This document shows positions 33,030-42,494 of a DNA stretch of 64,000 bases, one piece after another. Origin of the DNA: Corythucha ciliata (lineage: Eukaryota; Arthropoda; Insecta; Hemiptera; Tingidae). The notes beneath the pieces were generated by a model that worked only from the letters and a program-made list of their open reading frames with translations, ran no database searches and had not been told where the DNA came from. The position numbers were made by a program, and so were the translations under genes. Where the stretch lies: assembly GCA_038030265.1 (NCBI GenBank), contig CM075938.1, positions 19,135,009 through 19,199,008 of the forward strand. The letters run 5' to 3'. The stretch's first letter is position 1, and each line of letters begins with the position of its first letter.

Positions 33030-34950
33030 TCTTGACTTGTTTGGCAAAAGAATTGAATTCAATTTGGAGTGGAGGGCTTTTCGTACCGGATATAGCGCCA
33101 CCTCTGTTAACGTCAAAATCGCGAACTTTCGCTATCGTGACTGTCACGTCACGCTATCACCGCTTGAGTGAGTCGACGACTTTACCTATCCTCCTACCTC
33201 TCACCGCCACATGTTTTCCTCCCATTAAAACAAAGAAATTGAGATCAAGGATTGTGATTTGTTAACGTTTTAACGTCTTTCAGTTTCGATAAAAAGTTAC
33301 AGGAAGGTAGGGAACTTCGTCTTGACCATCATTCCCCACCCCCTCCTTTTATCTTCACCAGTGCTCAATTACTTCGTCTTTATGTTATGTAAGAGGAGTA
33401 ATGAGAGGGAAAAAATTGTTGGTCAGCAAACTGTTTGTCGATCAGGAAAAATTATGTCAAGGTCCCACATATTTACATAGTCATATCTCTCTCGTTCTCT
33501 CTGTTCTTCCCCTGTCCCCCAATTTCACGATTGAATATGAGTGATTACGATTCCGGGAAACTGTCTTTATTGCTGAAGTTTGTTAACTAAACTATTACTC
33601 TTTAACTTCAAGGCATGATTATAGAAACTCCTTTCTTTTCTTACAATTTGTCATGACTTGAATGAATCCTGCCCCCCTCCCCTCCTAGCTTATCTTATCC
33701 ACTAGTACCGCTTTTGTAGTGTGCTAATTCTGTGTCCTAGGTTTTCAAACTCCGAGAAATGATTTCTCTTATAATTCTTGAAAATCAAAGACTGTCCACA
33801 TATACATATACTTATATAGGACGGATATACTTTGGGAACCTCATCATAGAGGGAACATTCCAAGAATTTTGCAATGGCGTTTGCAGACGCGTTGCTGCTA
33901 GCTTTTCTCCCCGTCCTTCCCTATTCGCCTCTTTGATTTAATTATCATCGTCAAAGGGCAAGAATCACTCCCTGTTGTCAATTCTATGTGAGAATTCCCG
34001 TGTGCCTAGGGAAGTGGAGGGACTACTAACTTAATTAGTAATAATGACGCAGGCGTACCGCGATTTCCCACCCGCATTATCCCGGTTTTCCCTATGTGTC
34101 CCTGATGGCCACATATCGCCATAAACTCTCCGGACCTTTTTGTCCATCCAACTTCGACATACAACGTTATTATTTGTCGGCCTTACCAATGAGGAGGTTT
34201 TGGTAATTTCGTGCGAGAGCTGCTTGAATTGATTTTGGGAACATCGGGGGGGGGGGGGACTTTCGTTGCTGCGAGACGCATTCCTGGAAATCAAACAAAA
34301 ATGAGCTTACAAAGCCGAAGACGACTTTTGATTTTCCTGGAAATGAACGTCCTTGGCTCTTTTATTACAATGTCATGTTTGTTTTTCGATAGAAGATCAG
34401 GCGTGATGATCACTCCTTGTAGGGATGGAATTACAGGCGTGACCTTACTAGATGTTCTAGAGGAGATACACAAAAAGTAAATTTTATGGGTTTTTATTTT
34501 TGTACGTGGGGCGTGTTCTACTGTGCTGCTCCCCTCTCCCCCATACTTTTCAAATGCTTTGACCCGGCTTCCGCTTGAACCAAATTTGCACTCATGTGTT
34601 TTCAACAATGGTAAACTCCTTTTTATAGGGAAAATAATATAAAAAATGGACTTGTTTATTTGGTAGTAAATTAGAAGTTGGCCTCGGGAGACCTTTTTCT
34701 TGAATGGATTCTCTCGTCTGTGTTGCGCAACTTCTCTCGCCGTTTAGGAGGGAGAAGAAAAAAAAATGTTTTCCCTCTGTTAGTCCCCGCACACAGTTCT
34801 ACTCCGCATTTCAAACTGTTCGTTACATCGATTTCGCCCCCCCCCTCCCATATTCCCTTCTTCGTCTTAAAGTTTGCGTTTAATTTTGTGGTATAATTAT
34901 CGAATAAGATATGAAGGGTATAGGAGTCGTGGTTTTAAAATGAAGTGGGG
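33030..34950. other. Intron-like stretch upstream of the large exon
   Basis: No gene was recognised. A G run lies at 34246-34258. Short ORFs on both strands have no motif. Confidence 0.3.
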
Positions 34951-34959
34951 CGTACTTTT

Positions 34960-35196
34960 TATCCTCTTGGCCGTGTCATCCTTTTAGTGTCGCGGGAGTG
35001 GTGAGCACCTGATAGCCCACGTGACCCCTCACTTCTTCCCCCACTTAGAAAAAGATTGTAAAACTTTCTACTCTTGAGCATCTCTCACACTTGTTATCAC
35101 TGCCAAGTTTTTTTATCTCTCACTCTTTTCATCATCTTTTGTTACTAGCCGTAAGTGTTGCATGTCGCGATTTTGTGTGCCGAGTCGTGGAATGCT
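34960..35196 (+). promoter_or_regulatory. Possible promoter and 5' leader of the 414-codon exon
   Basis: It contains an E-box CACGTG (about 35019) and pyrimidine-rich CTCTCACACTTG and TTTATCTCTCACTC tracts. No TATA box was seen. GCC/GTAAGT at 35150-35156 is a good donor match, so the leader may itself be spliced. An in-frame TAA (35152-35154) closes the frame upstream of the ATG at 35197. Confidence 0.35.
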
Positions 35197-36438
35197 ATGG
35201 AGGAAGAAGGGTTGGAGCGTGTGACCAAGGCGTCGTCGCCGCGTTTGATCGGTATTTCGAGCCCGAAAACGTGGGATCAGTGGATTAAAAAGTCACCGTC
35301 GGTGACTAGTTCGATCGAGACGGACGACACGACGGATACGGCGGACAATAGGAAGGATGAGGTAGTTGTGGTGACGGAGACGAAAAAGGAGGAGGGCGAT
35401 GGTGAGTGTAGGATTGAACTGGTGGTTGACGCGTGTGATGTTGGCAATCAGGCGAATGGAATGGTGGCGGAGCAAGACTCGAAAACTGCGGCCGAGAATT
35501 CGAATAGTGCCTTGAAAAGTGAGGGATCAAGTCCCAAGGAGGAGAGCTCGGTGAATGAGAATGAAAAAGAGGTCGTGTCCTCTGAGGACTCAGGTGGTAC
35601 GGAAACACCAGGGGCTAAGGAATCATCAGAAATACCTTCGAATGCGGAAGAAACTGATGCCAAATCTTGTGAAACTGGGGAATCTAAGAAAAAGCCTCCA
35701 GAAATTGAAGATGCTGAAGAAAAATCATCAAGCCCTGAAGAAACTGATGGGAACAGACAAGATGTTGATGTCACCAGTAGCACCGCTTCGGCCACTTCTG
35801 GCATGTTAATCTCCGAACAGAATAACCTGTTAAACACTATCCTGGAAGAAGAACCAGGCGATGAAGTTGGTGCCGAGGCGCCGCCCCCTCTGAATAAAAC
35901 CAAAGCGAACCAGTCGGTCAAACTCAAACTATCCGATCCTAAAGTCGTGATCAAAAACACTCGATTCCAAGTCATTCCAACTGTCGACGTCTGGGAGCCT
36001 AAAGAGAACGAAGAAGTTGTCTGCGTCGGTGATCCGATGACCATGATCGAAAGTCACCTTAATCAGTTGACCATGGTTGAGTCTCAGCTCAAGAAACTCG
36101 GCAAGGACACCGAAGCCCTTAAAATGAAACCGTTGAAACTCAACTTTGATGATGACACCCCCAAGAAAAAGTCGGGCGAGAAGGGCGTCTTTGGTTGGTT
36201 GTCCATTTTCAAAAAAAAACCGTCAACCCCTCCCGAACCGGCGGCGTCGGCCTCCCCGGCTCAGGGGAAAACCACAGCGGGTAAGAAACAGTCTTCGACG
36301 GGAACAACTCGACCCCAGTCCTCAGCGTCGACACGAAGTGCCCCATCGTCGCACCCGTCCGCTAAGCCCTCCTCTTCCACCTCCTCGTCGGCTAGACGCC
36401 GTCCCGCTGGTCAACAGTATGCTCGTTTACACCCTCAG
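35197..36438 (+). CDS. 414-codon coding exon, acidic/Ser-rich protein, family unknown
   Basis: From ATG 35197 (MEEEGLERVTKASSPRL) the frame stays open for 414 codons and reaches a donor, CTCAG/GTATGT, after 36438, leaving phase 0. Reading on, the frame stops three codons into the intron. Layout: residues 1-35 contain the mixed motif TWDQWIKKSP; about 40-235 are acidic and Ser/Glu-rich, likely disordered; about 240-325 look more ordered, with KLKLSDPKVVIKNTRF and a helical MESHLNQL...MVESQLKKLG (about 283-306); about 330-341 is the aromatic-basic patch GVFGWLSIFKKK; 342-414 is Ser/Pro/Ala-rich and basic. No catalytic or known domain was recognised. It is the strongest coding region in the window and is probably a long isoform-specific N-terminus joined to exons outside the window. 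GTG at 35155 extends the frame but is an unlikely start. Confidence 0.85.
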
Positions 36439-37860
36439 GTATGTTGAATCATCCTGTTAGCTAGAGCTTTTGGTAGACCTTAGCCTAATTAGCAGAATTT
36501 AATTCAACCAGTTTCACGCTAAGTAATATTCTCTAGAAATCCCTGATTTTTTTTTTTACCTGGGGCAAATAAAAGATTATCTCGTTCAAGGACCCCACAA
36601 AAATTGCTCTTTTTATTTGATCAACTCTACCCCTTCCCCTATGTCATGAGTTTATCTCATGCTCCCTCTTCCATTGTTAATTCCCTTGTCATCAGTAAAT
36701 TATTGATAGGTGGGGGGGGGGGTTAGGCGGAGGAAATCGTTGACCGTGACAGAGGTCATTCATTCTTCTTTTGTTGGGGTTTGTACCCGTTTTCGTTGGA
36801 ACGTACGCTTTTTCTCTCTTGCAATTATTTGTTGCTGGCACTAGGTAAATAATTTAAAAATGAACTTTGAGACAGTCTCACCAAGCGTCCCTCGGAATTT
36901 TATTACAACCATTCCCCCCTCCCCACATCCTTTTACTCCCATGTTGGTACCTACCATCTCGCTTCCGCAGCAAACAAAAACTCCGAATAGAATGGATAAA
37001 AAAACATTAAAAATAGGTTGGGCGTTTTGAAAAGAGAAAGATGTTGAAGATATTGTGTTTTTTTGCTGATCCATCTTTAGAATTACTTTGATTGTTTAAG
37101 CCCGGAAGAAGGTCTAGAGGGATAAAGAGAAAGCTCCTCCTCTGTTGTGTTTGGTACGCGACACAATGTGGGCTGGGTGGGTGAGGGGACAGGGATGAAA
37201 AATTCTATACAAAAAACTGCGGAAGGTAGAAAGACAGAGCGTTATATTTGTAGGAGCGAAAACCTATTTTTAAAACTGACTTATTTTTGTTTTTTCGCTT
37301 TTCATTCCCAAGTGGATGCTGTCGTCTGTATTTTGTTGAACTTCTCTTTCTCGGGACAGGAACTGTAGGGGAGAAAAAGAGAGAATTTCCCTCGTTAATT
37401 AGAATGGGTCGTCATTTTTGAGCGAGTAACGACTCGCAATTACAATATTTTAGTATTTTAACGAGATGTAGTTAGGTTAGGAGGCTGGGGTCCCTTTTTA
37501 GGTGTAAAGACCTTTTGAATACCCATAGATCGTCATGACGGAAAAGTGAGAAGATGAGAACTTGGAAATTCAATTTGTTTCACTATGCATTATAACGTTT
37601 CAACGTGCGAAAACTAATCGCATTACAATGACTACATTTCAAGGTACCTGTGTTCCCCCATCAGACAATCTCAAGACAATTGCACCGAATTGCGGTGCAT
37701 TCTCACTTGGTTCGCTAGTTCAGGTGAAGATCCAGGGGTGGCTGGCAGGCATGGAATCTCCGTTCCTGGAGAACGGTTCACCAGCACGGTATCAGACTCG
37801 ATTGCCGTGGTGACGAGACCCAGGACCGAGTAGCGCTAAAAGCCTGAAGGCCTACTGGAG
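36439..37860. other. Start of the intron after the large exon
   Basis: No gene was recognised. It starts with the GTATGT donor. There is a G run near 36712. Short ORFs on both strands lack motifs. Confidence 0.35.
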
Positions 37861-37925
37861 GACCGCACTTCGGTCCACTTGTCTGGTGGCGAGGGGAATA
37901 CAGACCCCTCGAAACGTATGCATTG
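37860..37925 (+). ncRNA. Decayed hammerhead-like motif
   Basis: CTGGTGG (37883-37889) is the CUGANGA box with two A-to-G changes. After one extra base comes a perfect 6-bp stem GAGGGG/CCCCTC (37891-37896 with 37905-37910), then GAAAC (37911-37915) and GTA. The spacing and the extra base match the motif at 24433. Upstream, GGACCG/CGGTCC (about 37859-37876) forms another stem. The core changes would abolish catalysis, so it is a relic at best. Confidence 0.35.
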
Positions 37926-38580
37926 GAGTGCTTCATTATTCTGGACACAATTTTCGGCCCTAAGAAACGTTGTTCTTCACTTGACATAATTCCGGGGCTT
38001 TATTTGTATCGGAAAATACAATGAAAAAGTACTTCAACGAGATAGTGATTTATTTGTGAAACATTGCGCAAACAAATCCTCAATAAATTGTTATCTTTTT
38101 TTCGTGGCCGTTATGGCCTTAGATCGTTTGTTCTTTTTCGTTTAATACATTGTTGATATCGTCGTTGTACTCGCGTGATTAAAGTTGTTAGGCCCGGTGC
38201 ACGGTTTTACTCATGGAGGTAGGAACAAGGGGAGGGAGTTATACGCATTTTTCGTGATGCCGGTCGCTATTACACACCTTCTGTTATCAGACCTCACCCA
38301 ACAAAAACGTTGACAATTTGATACTTGATCAGTGAAAAAGTGATAAATTCCCCTCCCTTCCACTCTATGTGAATGATAACAGTGGGTGTGTAATCGTGGA
38401 AAACCCGGGTTCAAATCATGTTTCTACGTTAAAAAAGCCTTTTTCTCTATCTCCACTTCTTCCTATTTCTATGGTTTTACTGATCTGTGGGGCCGCCGGC
38501 AGAGGTAGCAGTCAATTTGCTGTACATATTGCCTAGCAACAGGAAACGGCTTCGATGTTTCTGAACATCACTTTTGGGTC

Positions 38581-38866
38581 CCAAGGAGACTAAATTTTCT
38601 ATAGGTGCCGCAGATCACTGTCCTTCACCTACGTCACGAGCAGTCCCAACCGCCTTTGCGCTGGACCCAGTACATTATTAATTGTTATTGGGTTGTGATT
38701 TTTGAGAATTCATAAACTTCAATTCCAAAATTAACTTGCTCTGCTGCTCTAGGGTGAGAAATCGGGAGTAAAGGACTGCTGGTGACGCGACGTCAGTCCC
38801 CACTCCTCCCTACTGATGGGCAGAGGGAAATCTGCGGCACCTATAGTAAAGTTTAGTCACCTTGGC
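38581..38866. repeat. Foldback element with short arms
   Basis: CCAAGGAGACTAAATTTTCT..ATAGGTGCCGCAGATC (38581-38616) is matched in inverse by ATCTGCGGCACCTATAGTAA..TTTAGTCACCTTGG (38829-38866). The ~210-bp spacer is non-coding. Confidence 0.7.
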
Positions 38867-38886
38867 CTCAATGCGTTCTTTAGCTG

Positions 38887-39026
38887 TTAAGGCCCCATCA
38901 CAATACATGAGATCTGTCAAAGCTCAAACAGTGACCTGTATCCAATGAAAAATCACGCTCTTTGATTAGCTACTATTGGCTAGAAGGTTTAGCTGTCACA
39001 TCTCGCATCACGTGAAGGCACCTTTA
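38887..39026. mobile_element. MITE-like element with TTAA flanks
   Basis: TTAAGGCCCCATCACAATAC on the left and ATCACGTGAAGGCACCTTTAA on the right are inverted. Inner GAGATCTGTCAAAGCT/AGCTGTCACATCTC also pairs. A TTAA on each side would suit a piggyBac-type target site, though it may simply be part of the inverted repeat. Confidence 0.6.
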
Positions 39027-39107
39027 AAGTCAATCTCATCTCGTCTCACATGTGTTTCACTTTTATAAATTACAATTCCCCAGATCCGTAGATGGAGTTC
39101 AATGGTA

Positions 39108-41125
39108 GGCCAGTCAATATAAACATCAAACATCGCAAGTATGCATGTAATTGTTTTTTCTTTTGCACATTGTTAGGGCCAATGAGAGTAGTTTATACTC
39201 AAGTTTGCAACCTTCAAAATAATGTGCTCAACTCGTGGCACTCGAAAAACCACGAAATTCCATCAATTTTTTAGGTTGTTGAACAAAAATACCAGAAGAA
39301 AGCGTTTTTCGAGCATGACCACAGCATACATTGTTGAAGCCAACTAAATTTGCTACAATTTAAGCCCAGTCCAAGCGTCCTACGTTAGTTATTTTCAGAG
39401 ATACAGTCAATCAAGAAATATGTAACATGGCCAAAAAGCGAGATTTTATTGATAGGATTATTTTTCAAGACCCGTAGCACTCAAACATAATGTTCCTACA
39501 GAATATCCACGCGAGAATAATTCATAGGCAGTAGCTCAATTTGAATCTGACGCTATTGCCTAAAATTTATTTTCGCGTGGATATTCTATAGGACAGGGTG
39601 ACTGGTACTTGGTTGAGCAAAATAGTAGGGGTGATTAAACATCCAAAATGCAACAAAAATTGTCTCATGACCTAGGGTCTGATTTCCTTTCCTAGTCGAG
39701 ATAATAGATTTTTTCACGTTTTTCAGCACATCACTGGTTTTCGCAACAAAAACAGCTGTAACTTGGGAAGCATGCGTCCTAGGTTAAATCCAACGATACC
39801 AATGAAAAGATCACACTTTTTTCTGTGTGAGTAGGGCCATTTTCGAAAGATTCTTGGAGTAAACTGGGAAAATATCAGGATATTTTAAAAAATATCAGGA
39901 TATTTTAAAAAATATCAGTTTTTGACAACTGTTCAAAGCTAGAATACATAAGCCATGGTGCTCCCAGCGCCCGGCAAATTCCTCTAAAACTGTATGAAGT
40001 AACTTGGTTTAATACTTCATGCTTATTTTACTCCTGTCCTTTGCAATGTTTTGAGAAAAATCCATTGTTATACCAAAAAAATAAGGCAATTAGGCCCATT
40101 TTGAGTGCCTAAAAGAAGATACGAGAGCTATTTCAAGAAATTTGTTTCAGCTTTTTCCACTTTTATTTGTTTCCTCATAGATTAGCATAGGAAAAGTGAG
40201 TTAAGCTGAAAAAAAAAGTTTTGGGAATGGCTCTTGATCTTCTTGTAGGCACTCAAAATGGGCCTAAGTGCCTCATTTTTTGGTATAACAATGGATTTTT
40301 ATCAAAAAATTGCAAAGGACGTTTTAAACTAAGTTTCTTCATACAGTTTTAGAGGAACTTGCCAGGTGCTGGGAGCACCATGGCTAATGTAGTCAAGCTT
40401 TGAACAGTTGTCAAAAACTGACATTTTTTAAAATATGCTGATATTTTCCCAGTTTACTCAAAGAATCTTTCGCTATCATTAGACAAAATGTCTTTACTCA
40501 CACAAAAAAGAAAGAGTGCTATTTTCAGTGGTGTCGTTGGATTTAACCTAGGACGCTTACTTCCCATGTTACAGATGTTTTTGTTGCGAAAACCCGTGAT
40601 GTGCTAAAAAACAACAAATTGATTATCTGAACTAGGAATGGAATTCCGACCTTAGGTCATTGGAAATTTTTTGTTGCATTTTGGGTGTACAATCATCCCT
40701 CTCATTTTGTTCAACCAAGTACCAATCACCGTGTATTTGAGTACTACGGGTCTTGAAAAATTAACCTACCAGTAAAATCTCGCTTTTTGGCGAAATTAGG
40801 TATTTTGTTGATTGCCTGTATTTCCTGAACTAACAGACCCAGGATGCTCGGGCATGGCTTAAATTGTAGCAAATTTAGTTGGCTTTTACAATGTGTACTG
40901 TGGTCATGCTCGAAAAACTCTTTCTTCTGGTATTTTTGTTTAAGATACCAGAAAAAGTGATAAAATTTCTTAGTTTTTCGAGTGCCCTGAGTTAAGCACA
41001 AGGTTTTAGGGTTGCAAACTTGAGTAATAACTGCTCTCATTGGTCCTAACAACACGCAACAAAAAAATCAATTACATGCATGTTTGCGATTTACCCCGAT
41101 TTTTGTGTCTATATTGACTGGTCTA
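39108..41125. repeat. ~2-kb palindrome (giant foldback)
   Basis: The left arm (39108 to about 40100) and right arm (about 40255-41125) are inverted copies along nearly their whole length: CCAGTCAATATA/TATATTGACTGG, GGCCAATGAGAG/CTCTCATTGGTCC, GTGGCACTCGAAAAAC/GTTTTTCGAGTGCCC, GACCCGTAGCACTCAAA/TTGAGTACTACGGGTC, CCTAGGTTAAATCCAACG/CGTTGGATTTAACCTAGG, TGGTATAACAATGG/CCATTGTTATACCA. The short centre (about 40100-40250) is AT-rich. The arms differ by many substitutions, and only the left one holds the 100-bp insertion at 39494-39593. No coding frame is conserved. Confidence 0.9.
39494..39593. mobile_element. 100-bp hairpin MITE inside one palindrome arm
   Basis: TCCTACAGAATATCCACGCG (left) and CGCGTGGATATTCTATAGGA (right) are inverted. 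Pairing continues (AGAATAA/TTATTTT, ATAGGCAGTAGC/GCTATTGCCTA) almost to the centre. The opposite palindrome arm (around 40725) lacks it, so it inserted after the palindrome formed. Confidence 0.85.
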
Positions 41126-41224
41126 TGGATGAAATAATATTATACGAACATTGTAGGACAACAAGGGACGTTGATATTGTTAGAAAGATTGCTTAAACTA
41201 CGAGGGTTAGTTTAGTGCAATTTT

Positions 41225-41401
41225 ATGTATGAAGTTGTCGCCGAAGGAGCCTTATGTTATCAATCTTCCCTCGTTAACGTGCGTCGAAAACGAACCGAGT
41301 TTCAGTTGTACTTCCAACGCTGAAGCCAGTTGGATGTCGACGCACTTCAACGAGGGAAGCCTGACAACGTATAGGCTCCTAAGGCTATAACTTTATGCAT
41401 G
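41225..41401. mobile_element. MITE-like inverted-repeat element
   Basis: ATGTATGAAGTTGTCGCCGA and its approximate inverse ending ATAACTTTATGCAT bound about 177 bp. Stronger inner pairs are AGGAGCCTTATG/TATAGGCTCC, TTCCCTCGTTAA/TTCAACGAGGGAA and GTGCGTCGA/TCGACGCAC. Confidence 0.75.
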
Positions 41402-41509
41402 CATAACAAGGGACGTATTCGGAGACCTCCTTTGAACTTGATAAGGCCTCCTTAAAGCGCTTCGAAAGAGATGACACATATCAACAGACCGTGTGATTTT
41501 TAAACAATG

Positions 41510-41640
41510 GGGGCCGTATTCTGAAGCCGCGTGAAAATGCCGCAAAAAGCGGTTGCTATGGAGGGATAATGTTATTTCTTATTCGGCGTCTTTGGATCCC
41601 GCTTGCGGCATTTTTTTCCGACCGTCAAGAATAAGGTCCC
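41510..41640. mobile_element. Hairpin chain, unit 1
   Basis: The ends GGGGCCGTATTCTGAAGCCG and GACCGTCAAGAATAAGGTCCC are inverted. Inner AAAATGCCGCAA/TTGCGGCATTTTT pairs too. TGG flanks the left end. It is the first of four related units placed end to end. Confidence 0.85.
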
Positions 41641-41759
41641 GGGGCCGTATTACGAACCCACGTGAAAATGCCGCAAGATGCGGTTGCTATGGCGGGAAGT
41701 GTTATTTCCCTTAGATACAGCTAGCTGCATTTTTTCCCGACCGTTCGTAATAAGGCCCC
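41641..41759. mobile_element. Hairpin chain, unit 2
   Basis: The ends GGGGCCGTATTACGAACC and CCGTTCGTAATAAGGCCCC are inverted. The body GCGGTTGCTATGGCGGGAAG matches unit 1 in the same orientation. The junction with unit 1 reads CCGG. Confidence 0.85.
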
Positions 41760-41860
41760 TGGGGCCCTAGGTATCCAAGGACGCTACATCAGAAATAATC
41801 CTATCTCGCCATAGCAACCACCTCACGTGAGTTTTTCCCCACAACTCTAACTAAAGGCCC
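41760..41860. mobile_element. Hairpin chain, unit 3 (body inverted)
   Basis: The ends GGGGCCCTAGG and CTAAAGGCCC are a decayed inverted pair. The body ATCTCGCCATAGCAACCACC is the inverse of that in units 1 and 2. CTGG lies at both junctions. Confidence 0.7.
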
Positions 41861-41995
41861 TGGGGGTCAACCATGAGCTAGCGTTAAAAAATTAACGCAA
41901 GCGGTAACTAAGGACGCTCTATCACAAATAATGTTATAACGCCATAGATACCGCGTTTTGACGGTATTTTTACGCTAGCTCGTGGTTGACCCCCT
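41861..41995. mobile_element. Hairpin chain, unit 4 (body inverted)
   Basis: The ends GGGGGTCAACCATGAGCTAG and CTAGCTCGTGGTTGACCCCC are almost perfect inverted copies. The body AATGTTATAACGCCATAGAT shares the CGCCATAG core and orientation of unit 3. CTGG flanks both ends. Confidence 0.85.
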
Positions 41996-42036
41996 GGAGT
42001 AGTTAGTCTTAGTTAGTTAGTCCTCAGTCTCACTAA

Positions 42037-42491
42037 GGCCCGTTTTCATCAACGCCGATCAACAAGTAATCGCGATTACAATAGGTCTGTTCGTGAAGCT
42101 ACACTAGGTTGCCTGAGGGTACACCTGGGCGCCCGAAAAGCGTTCGCGAGCAGACGAGTGTAGGGCGTTCGCGATGAGTTCAGAGCTACTCAGGGCTGCC
42201 CGAAGTTACTCCAATTTTTTGTTATAATTTGATAACTCTTATCTAACATGCACAGGAGAGAAAAAATATCACGACTGTTATGAATTTACACTGGCTGCTC
42301 TGAAAGCGTTCGCGTAACAAAAAAATCCTCGCTGCCCTCGCCTACACCAGCTACCCCAACCTGCCCTACACTACACTACCCTACACTTTTTTTTCGCGAA
42401 CAGACATAATAGCATTTTGCATCAGAAATATTATGGTCGCTAATGGAAACCAATCGCGATCAATTCTAAACATTTTTGGTGAAAACGGGTC
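42037..42491. mobile_element. Inverted-repeat element interrupted by another
   Basis: The ends GGCCCGTTTTCATCAACGCC and GGTGAAAACGGGTC are inverted, and inner GTAATCGCGATTAC/CCAATCGCGATCAA pairs in part. The 42085-42405 element sits inside it. Confidence 0.7.
42085..42405. mobile_element. Inner element with GTCTGTTCG termini
   Basis: The ends GTCTGTTCGTGAA and TTCGCGAACAGAC are inverted. The interior repeats GCGTTCGCGA/AGCGTTCGCG (about 42140, 42166 and 42306) and has a CCCTACACTACACTACCC run near the right end mirrored by GAGTGTAGGGCG. Inserted in the 42037-42491 element. Confidence 0.7.
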
Positions 42492-42494
42492 TGA

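Noticed and set aside
35448..36044. 198-codon minus-strand ORF
   Set aside because: It is the antisense shadow of the Ser/Glu-rich 414-codon exon. Its Ser-rich composition comes from the codon bias of the sense frame.
39108..41125. Assembly artefact explaining the palindrome
   Set aside because: The arms differ by many substitutions and one carries a 100-bp insertion, which a chimeric fold-back read would not show.
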